DNA of 10,008 bases, taken from contig JAPFFX010000045.1 in assembly GCA_026645375.1 (NCBI GenBank), positions 1 to 10,008 on the forward strand, given 5' to 3'. The stretch is from Citricoccus sp. WCRC_4 (GTDB taxonomy: Bacteria > Actinomycetota > Actinomycetes > Actinomycetales > Micrococcaceae). Shown piece by piece: positions 6,902 to 10,008 of the stretch. The notes under the pieces are model-generated. The model searched no databases, was not told where the DNA came from, and was given only the letters and a program-made list of their open reading frames with translations. Made by a program: the position numbers and the translations under genes. Within the stretch, counting starts at the first letter, position 1, and each line of letters begins with the position of its first letter.

Positions 6902-6975
6902 CGGGGTGTAGCTCAGCTTGGTAGAGCGCGCGCTTTGGGAGCGTGAGGCCGCAGGTTCAAATCCTGTCACCCCGA
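6902..6975 (+). tRNA. tRNA-Pro (anticodon TGG)
   Basis: Acceptor CGGGGTG pairs with CACCCCG; D-arm GCTC-AGCTTGGTA-GAGC; anticodon arm CGCGC-TTTGGGA-GCGTG with anticodon TGG (6936-6938); the T-arm contains TTCAAAT; discriminator A at 6975. The 3' CCA is not encoded (ACGTC follows), so it must be added by the CCA enzyme. It lies 100 nt upstream of tig on the same strand and could share its transcript. Confidence 0.96.
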
Positions 6976-7009
6976 CGTCATGGTCCCCGGTGGGGCCTGA
7001 TTCACCGGA

Positions 7010-7026
7010 TGCCCGGCGGCCGGGCA
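7010..7026 (+). other. Hairpin between tRNA-Pro and tig
   Basis: TGCCCGG-CGG-CCGGGCA is a perfect 7-bp stem with a 3-nt loop. It lacks a T-tract, so it could be a weak tRNA-Pro terminator, a 3'-processing signal, or part of the tig 5' UTR. I found no TANNNT element with a proper -35 in 6976-7075, so tig may rely on readthrough from the tRNA promoter. Confidence 0.45.
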
Positions 7027-7075
7027 ACGAGAAGTGCCCATCAGACGAGACAAGCAATCCACACAGGAGTCCTAA

Positions 7076-8860
7076 GTGGTCAAGAGCACCGCAGAAAACC
7101 TCAGCCCGACCCGGGTCAAGCTGGACGTCGAGGTCCCCTTCGAGGACCTCAAGCCACGCCTGGACGATGCCTACAAGACCGTGGCGAACCAGATCCAGGT
7201 CCCGGGCTTCCGCAAGGGCAAGGTTCCGGCGCGCATCATCGACCAGCGCATCGGGCGTGGCTACGTGGTGGAGACCGCCGTCAACGAGGGCCTGAACGAC
7301 TTCTACCAGCAGGCGCTGATCGAGACCGAGACCACCCCGATGGCCCGCCCCGAGGTCGAGGTCACCTCGATGCCCGGCGTCGACGGCGATGCCGAGGGCC
7401 CGCTGAAGTTCACCGTCGAGGTGGACGTCCGCCCGGAGATCGAACTGCCGGACTACAAGGGCCTGAAGGTCACCGTGGAGCCCGCTGCCGCCTCCGAGGA
7501 GGACGAGCAGAAGGCCCTGGACGAGCTGCGCTCCCGCTTCGGCACCCTCAAGGCCGTGGACCGCCCCGCCGCCAAGGACGACTTCGTCACCATCACCCTG
7601 ACCGCCAGCATCGGCGACGAGCAGGTCGACCACGCCGAGGACCTGTCCTACCAGGTCGGTGCCGGCACCATGCTGGACGGCATGGACGAGGCCCTCGAGG
7701 GCCTGTCCGCCGGCGAGGACGCCGTCTTCGAGACCACGCTGGCCGGCGGAGAGCACTCCGGCGAGAAGGCCACCGTCAAGGTCGTCCTGGGCTCCGTCAA
7801 GGAGCGTGAGCTGCCCGAGGCCGATGACGACTTCGCCCAGCTGGCCTCCGAGTTCGACACCATCGATGAGCTGAAGGCCGACCTGAAGGCCAAGGCCGCC
7901 GAGGGCGCCGTCACCGGTCAGGGCATCGAGGCCCGGGACAAGGTCCTGGAGGAGCTGGTCAAGCTCGTCGAGGTCCCGGTGCCGGACTCCGTGGTCTCCG
8001 AGCAGGTCGAGCAGCACTTCGCCCAGGGCGGCCACGCCGAGGGCGATGACCACGACACCGAGGAGCACCGCGCCGAGGTGGAGCAGAACGCCCGCGAGGC
8101 CTTCCGCAACGAGATCATCCTCGACAAGGTCGCGGACGCCGAGGACATCGGCGTGGACCAGGGCGAGCTGATCGAGTACATCATCTCCACCTCCCAGCAG
8201 TACGGCATGGACCCGAACCAGTTCGCGCAGATGCTGGACCAGGCCGGCCAGGTCCCGATGATCATGGGTGAGGTCCGCCGCCGCAAGGCGCTGGCCAAGG
8301 TCCTGGAGTACGCCGAGGTCACCGACACCGAGGGCAATGCCGTGGACCTGACCGCCTTCGTCACCCCGGGTGGCGTCGAGGCCGAGTCTGCCGACTCGGC
8401 TGACTCGGCAGATTCCGCCGACAGTGCCGACTCGGCAGATTCCGCCGACAGTGCTGACTCCGCCGCCTCGCCGGCCGAGGCCGCCGAGGAGGCCCCCGCC
8501 GAGGAGGCCCCCGCCGAGGCTCCGGCCAAGAAGGCGCCCGCCAAGAAGGCTCCGGCCAAGAAGACCCCGGCCAAGTCCGCGGCCGCCACGCCCGAGGACG
8601 GTGAGGCTGAGGAGTCCGAGGCGCCCGCCAAGAAGGCCCCGGCGAAGAAGGCTCCGGCGAAGAAGACTCCGGCCAAGTCGACCGCGAAGACTGCGGCTGC
8701 CAAGGCCGAGGACTCGGCCGAGGAGTCCGAGGCCCCCGCCAAGAAGGCCCCGGCCAAGAAGGCTCCGGCGAAGAAGGCCCCGGCCAAGTCCACCGCCGCC
8801 AAGGCTGAGGAGAAGGCTGAGGAGAAGGCCGAGGAGAAGGCCGAGTCCACCGAGGCCTGA
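7076..8860 (+). CDS. tig: Trigger factor (ribosome-associated chaperone and prolyl isomerase) with long repetitive C-terminal tail
   Basis: Binds the ribosome exit site and shelters nascent chains (594 aa). The N-terminal ribosome-binding domain (1-about 135) carries the signature GFRKGKVP at 44-51. The FKBP-type peptidyl-prolyl isomerase domain spans about 160-245 (YQVGAGTMLDGMDEAL at 192-207), and the SurA-like helical chaperone domain about 255-430, with a His-rich stretch near 314-331. The core ends near VTPGG (429-433). The remaining 160 residues are an added tail: eight SAD units (438-461), an AEEAPAEEAPAEA linker, then three lysine-rich PAKK blocks (483-501, 517-535, 554-572) separated by acidic spacers, ending in EEKA repeats. 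Trigger factor is usually about 430-470 aa. The GTG start has AGGAG 6 nt upstream. It lies upstream of clpP1P2, as in many actinobacteria. Confidence 0.97.
   Translation: MVKSTAENLSPTRVKLDVEVPFEDLKPRLDDAYKTVANQIQVPGFRKGKVPARIIDQRIGRGYVVETAVNEGLNDFYQQALIETETTPMARPEVEVTSMPGVDGDAEGPLKFTVEVDVRPEIELPDYKGLKVTVEPAAASEEDEQKALDELRSRFGTLKAVDRPAAKDDFVTITLTASIGDEQVDHAEDLSYQVGAGTMLDGMDEALEGLSAGEDAVFETTLAGGEHSGEKATVKVVLGSVKERELPEADDDFAQLASEFDTIDELKADLKAKAAEGAVTGQGIEARDKVLEELVKLVEVPVPDSVVSEQVEQHFAQGGHAEGDDHDTEEHRAEVEQNAREAFRNEIILDKVADAEDIGVDQGELIEYIISTSQQYGMDPNQFAQMLDQAGQVPMIMGEVRRRKALAKVLEYAEVTDTEGNAVDLTAFVTPGGVEAESADSADSADSADSADSADSADSADSAASPAEAAEEAPAEEAPAEAPAKKAPAKKAPAKKTPAKSAAATPEDGEAEESEAPAKKAPAKKAPAKKTPAKSTAKTAAAKAEDSAEESEAPAKKAPAKKAPAKKAPAKSTAAKAEEKAEEKAEEKAESTEA
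8387..8458 (+). repeat. SAD tripeptide tandem repeat with a 27-bp DNA duplication
   Basis: Eight consecutive Ser-Ala-Asp codon triplets in the tig tail. Within and overlapping them, a 27-nt unit occurs twice in tandem (8402-8428 and 8429-8455, differing only at the last base). The tract uses TCT, AGT, GCA, GCT and GAT codons that are rare in the tig body, so it is locally less GC-rich than the rest of the gene. Confidence 0.85.
8522..8791 (+). repeat. Three PAKK-rich repeat blocks of the trigger factor tail
   Basis: Blocks at 8522-8578, 8624-8680 and 8735-8791 each encode PAKK three times followed by PAKS, with seven lysines per block. The larger module, including its acidic EESE lead-in, recurs at 8609 and 8720 with a 111-bp period; the two copies differ at 5 of 75 positions by my count. 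The blocks resemble the lysine-rich tails of histone H1 and of actinobacterial HupB/HU. Confidence 0.85.
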
Positions 8861-8939
8861 GCCACCCGGGGCGTCGCCTGAACCGCACGATGATCCGGCA
8901 GGCACTGCGTGCCGGGTGACCCGCCCCGCCATCGCCCGG

Positions 8940-8981
8940 ATGCCCGGGCTCCACGGACCATCGGTCCGGGAGCCCGGGCAT
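8940..8981 (+). terminator. Rho-independent terminator of tig
   Basis: The left arm 8940-8959 and right arm 8963-8981 form a 13-bp plus 6-bp stem with one bulged A (8953) and loop ATC, followed by TCTG. It sits 79 nt after the tig stop and is the most convincing terminator in the window. A smaller hairpin GGCAC-TGC-GTGCC (8901-8913) precedes it. It separates tig from clpP1 transcription. Confidence 0.85.
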
Positions 8982-9052
8982 TCTGCGTGGTGCTCCCGCA
9001 CGTCCCACAGGCCCCGCGCTGCTCCGCGCGCCGCGCGGGGCGGCGCCGGGAC

Positions 9053-9070
9053 TGCACGCCAACAGCGAAC
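9053..9070 (+). promoter_or_regulatory. ClgR activator box upstream of clpP1P2
   Basis: TGCACGCCAACAGCGAAC matches every position of the ClgR motif described for Corynebacterium glutamicum as I recall it (WNNWCGCYNANRGCGWWS). ClgR activates clpP1P2 and other protease genes in several actinobacteria. The box is centred about 59 bp upstream of the start site predicted from TAGTCT (9109-9114), a usual place for an activator, and the -35 region there is poor, as expected for an activator-dependent promoter. Confidence 0.8.
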
Positions 9071-9108
9071 AGCCGGGTCAGAAGGGCCCGGGCGGGGTGC
9101 GGGGCCAG

Positions 9109-9114
9109 TAGTCT
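9109..9114 (+). promoter_or_regulatory. Putative -10 element of the clpP1P2 promoter
   Basis: TAGTCT fits the TANNNT -10 pattern, with transcription expected near 9121. The -35 position (about 9086-9091) is GC-rich and non-consensus. The rest of 8861-9184 is GC-rich noncoding sequence, including the 7+1+7 inverted repeat CCGCGCG-C-CGCGCGG (9024-9038) of unknown meaning. Confidence 0.5.
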
Positions 9115-9127
9115 CGGATCAAGACCC

Positions 9128-9153
9128 GTGCCACCGGTGTATCCGGTGGACAC
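9128..9153 (+). promoter_or_regulatory. 5'-UTR hairpin ahead of clpP1
   Basis: CCACCGG (9131-9137), loop TGTAT, CCGGTGG (9143-9149), extended by GTG/CAC across one bulged A to about 10 bp. It would lie just inside the predicted mRNA 5' end and 14 nt before the AAGGAAGG ribosome site (9168-9175). A role in mRNA stability or translation control is inferred. Confidence 0.55.
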
Positions 9154-9184
9154 CTGAAGTCCATCAGAAGGAAGGCAGGGCGCC

Positions 9185-9808
9185 ATGTCCGCATCGTCCA
9201 CTGCTCCCCGTATGGCGTCGGTTGACCCGGCGGCCCGCGAGGACTACATCTACAACCGCCTGCTCAAGGAACGCATCATCTGGCTCGGTTCCGAGGTGAT
9301 GGATGAGAACGCGAACGCCATCTGCTCCCAGATGCTCCTGCTGTCCGCCGAGGACCCGGAGAAGGACATCTACCTGTACATCAACTCCCCGGGTGGCTCC
9401 ATCACCGCGGGCATGGCGATCTACGACACCATGAAGTACATCCCGAACGACGTGGTGACCGTGGCCACCGGCATGGCCGCCTCGATGGGCCAGTTCCTGC
9501 TGTCCTCCGGGACCAAGGGCAAGCGCTACGCCACCCCGCACGCCCGCATCCTGATGCACCAGCCCTCCGGCGGCATCGGCGGCACGGAGTCGGACATCCG
9601 TATCCAGGCCCAGCTGATCCTGCACATGAAGCAGGTCATGGCCGAGCTCACCGCGGAGCAGACCGGCCAGACCGTGGACACGATCCTCAAGGACAACGAG
9701 CGGGACAAGTGGTTCACCGCCCAGGAGGGCCTGGAGTACGGGTTCTTCGACCACATCGCCGAACGTGCCGGCACCGTGTCCGGCGGCGGAGGCGTGGACA
9801 ACTCCTGA
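9185..9808 (+). CDS. clpP1: ATP-dependent Clp protease proteolytic subunit 1
   Basis: Serine peptidase subunit (207 aa) that forms heptameric rings and, in actinobacteria, a mixed ClpP1P2 tetradecamer fed by ClpX or ClpC. The catalytic triad is S100 in GMAASMGQF, H125 in LMHQPSGG and D174 in NERDKW; spacing (25 and 49) equals that of E. coli ClpP. INSPGGS (66-72) is the conserved substrate-binding strand. The N-terminal stretch before YIYNRLLKERIIWLG is the usual cleavable leader. The ATG at 9185 has AAGGAAGG 9 nt upstream; an in-frame ATG at 9212 would shorten the leader. It is named clpP1 because it precedes clpP2, as in M. tuberculosis Rv2461c-Rv2460c. It is probably ClgR-activated from the box at 9053. 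Confidence 0.96.
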   Translation: MSASSTAPRMASVDPAAREDYIYNRLLKERIIWLGSEVMDENANAICSQMLLLSAEDPEKDIYLYINSPGGSITAGMAIYDTMKYIPNDVVTVATGMAASMGQFLLSSGTKGKRYATPHARILMHQPSGGIGGTESDIRIQAQLILHMKQVMAELTAEQTGQTVDTILKDNERDKWFTAQEGLEYGFFDHIAERAGTVSGGGGVDNS

Positions 9809-9870
9809 TCCCCCCGGATCGAGACCGTCCGCCCGACTCCCACACACCCTTCGCCCAGGAGAGACCAGAG

Positions 9871-10008
9871 ATGAACCACCAGTTCCCCGTCGGAATGCCC
9901 TCCGGTGCCGGCCAGCCGGTCCCGAGCAACCGCTATATCCTGCCCCAGTTCGAGGAGCGCACGCCCTACGGCTTCAAGCGGCAGGACCCCTACGCCAAGC
10001 TGTTCGAG
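9871..10008 (+). CDS. clpP2: ATP-dependent Clp protease proteolytic subunit 2 (5' part only)
   Basis: The first 46 codons before the window edge. The segment RYILPQFEERTPYGFKRQDPYAKLFE matches the distinctive ClpP2 N-terminus (M. tuberculosis ClpP2 has RYILPSF...GVK...NPYNKLFEERIIFLG). No catalytic residues lie within the window. The ATG has AGGAGAG upstream (9857-9863; 9 nt from AGGAG), and 62 nt without a visible terminator separate it from clpP1, so both are expected on one transcript and in one mixed protease complex. Confidence 0.93.
   Translation, partial: MNHQFPVGMPSGAGQPVPSNRYILPQFEERTPYGFKRQDPYAKLFE

Noticed and set aside
8522..8791. CRISPR-like array of regularly spaced repeats in the tig 3' end
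   Set aside because: The repeats are in-frame codons for PAKK motifs, with no unique spacers of constant length and no cas genes.
6704..9001. A 765-codon minus-strand open frame opposite tig
   Set aside because: Leu/Gly-rich shadow translation with no domain; the plus strand encodes an unmistakable trigger factor, and the frame also crosses a tRNA gene.
9024..9038. CCGCGCG-C-CGCGCGG inverted repeat as a regulatory site
   Set aside because: A simple CG-alternating run can arise by chance in such GC-rich DNA; nothing ties it to a known regulator.
7918..9201. A 427-codon minus-strand frame whose repeats read like a hydrophobic AGAFLAGAFLAG membrane protein
   Set aside because: The hydrophobic repeats are the reverse complement of the PAKK codons of tig and need no separate gene.

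Overview
This is a high-GC chromosomal window (by eye about 70% G+C) from an actinobacterium. The gene order pepN / rpiB / nei / tig / clpP1 / clpP2 matches the Mycobacterium tuberculosis Rv2467-Rv2460c neighbourhood. Family-level features, such as an RpiB with the actinobacterial GSGNGE loop, paired ClpP1 and ClpP2 and frequent GTG starts, agree with this. A member of the Micrococcales (Micrococcaceae-like) is my best guess; genus cannot be fixed from sequence reading alone.

Layout. 1-1217 (+): the 3' part of a gene for a secreted protein made almost entirely of seven VCBS/FG-GAP-like repeats, probably one complete seven-bladed beta-propeller. 1295-3874 (-): aminopeptidase N (pepN), convergent with it. 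A 135-bp divergent gap separates pepN from 4010-5401 (+), a tight two-gene operon of ribose-5-phosphate isomerase B and a Nei/Fpg-type DNA glycosylase. 5424-6483 (-): a two-gene operon of an ArsR-family repressor and an SRPBCC/AHSA1 protein. It is preceded by a conspicuous A+T-rich palindrome that looks like the repressor's own operator. 6493-6901 has no protein gene; it holds that operator, a long GC-rich hairpin, tRNA-Gly(TCC) on the minus strand and the tRNA promoter regions. tRNA-Pro(TGG) follows on the plus strand at 6902. 7076-8860 (+): trigger factor with an unusual tail of about 160 residues. 8861-9184: the tig terminator, an excellent match to the ClgR activator box, a putative promoter and a 5'-UTR hairpin. 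9185-10008 (+): clpP1 and the start of clpP2, cut by the window edge.

How the genes relate. The right half is a protein-quality-control block: trigger factor folds nascent chains and ClpP1P2 degrades failed ones, with clpP1P2 apparently under ClgR control. PepN completes peptide breakdown. The ArsR-SRPBCC pair is a self-contained regulatory cassette placed between nei and tig, where M. tuberculosis carries lipP; it may be a later insertion.

There is no clear new defence or mobile system here. The most interesting items are the charge-patterned, histone-H1-like tail on trigger factor with its internal DNA repeats, the ClgR box before clpP1, and the palindromic operator with a probably leaderless arsR transcript.
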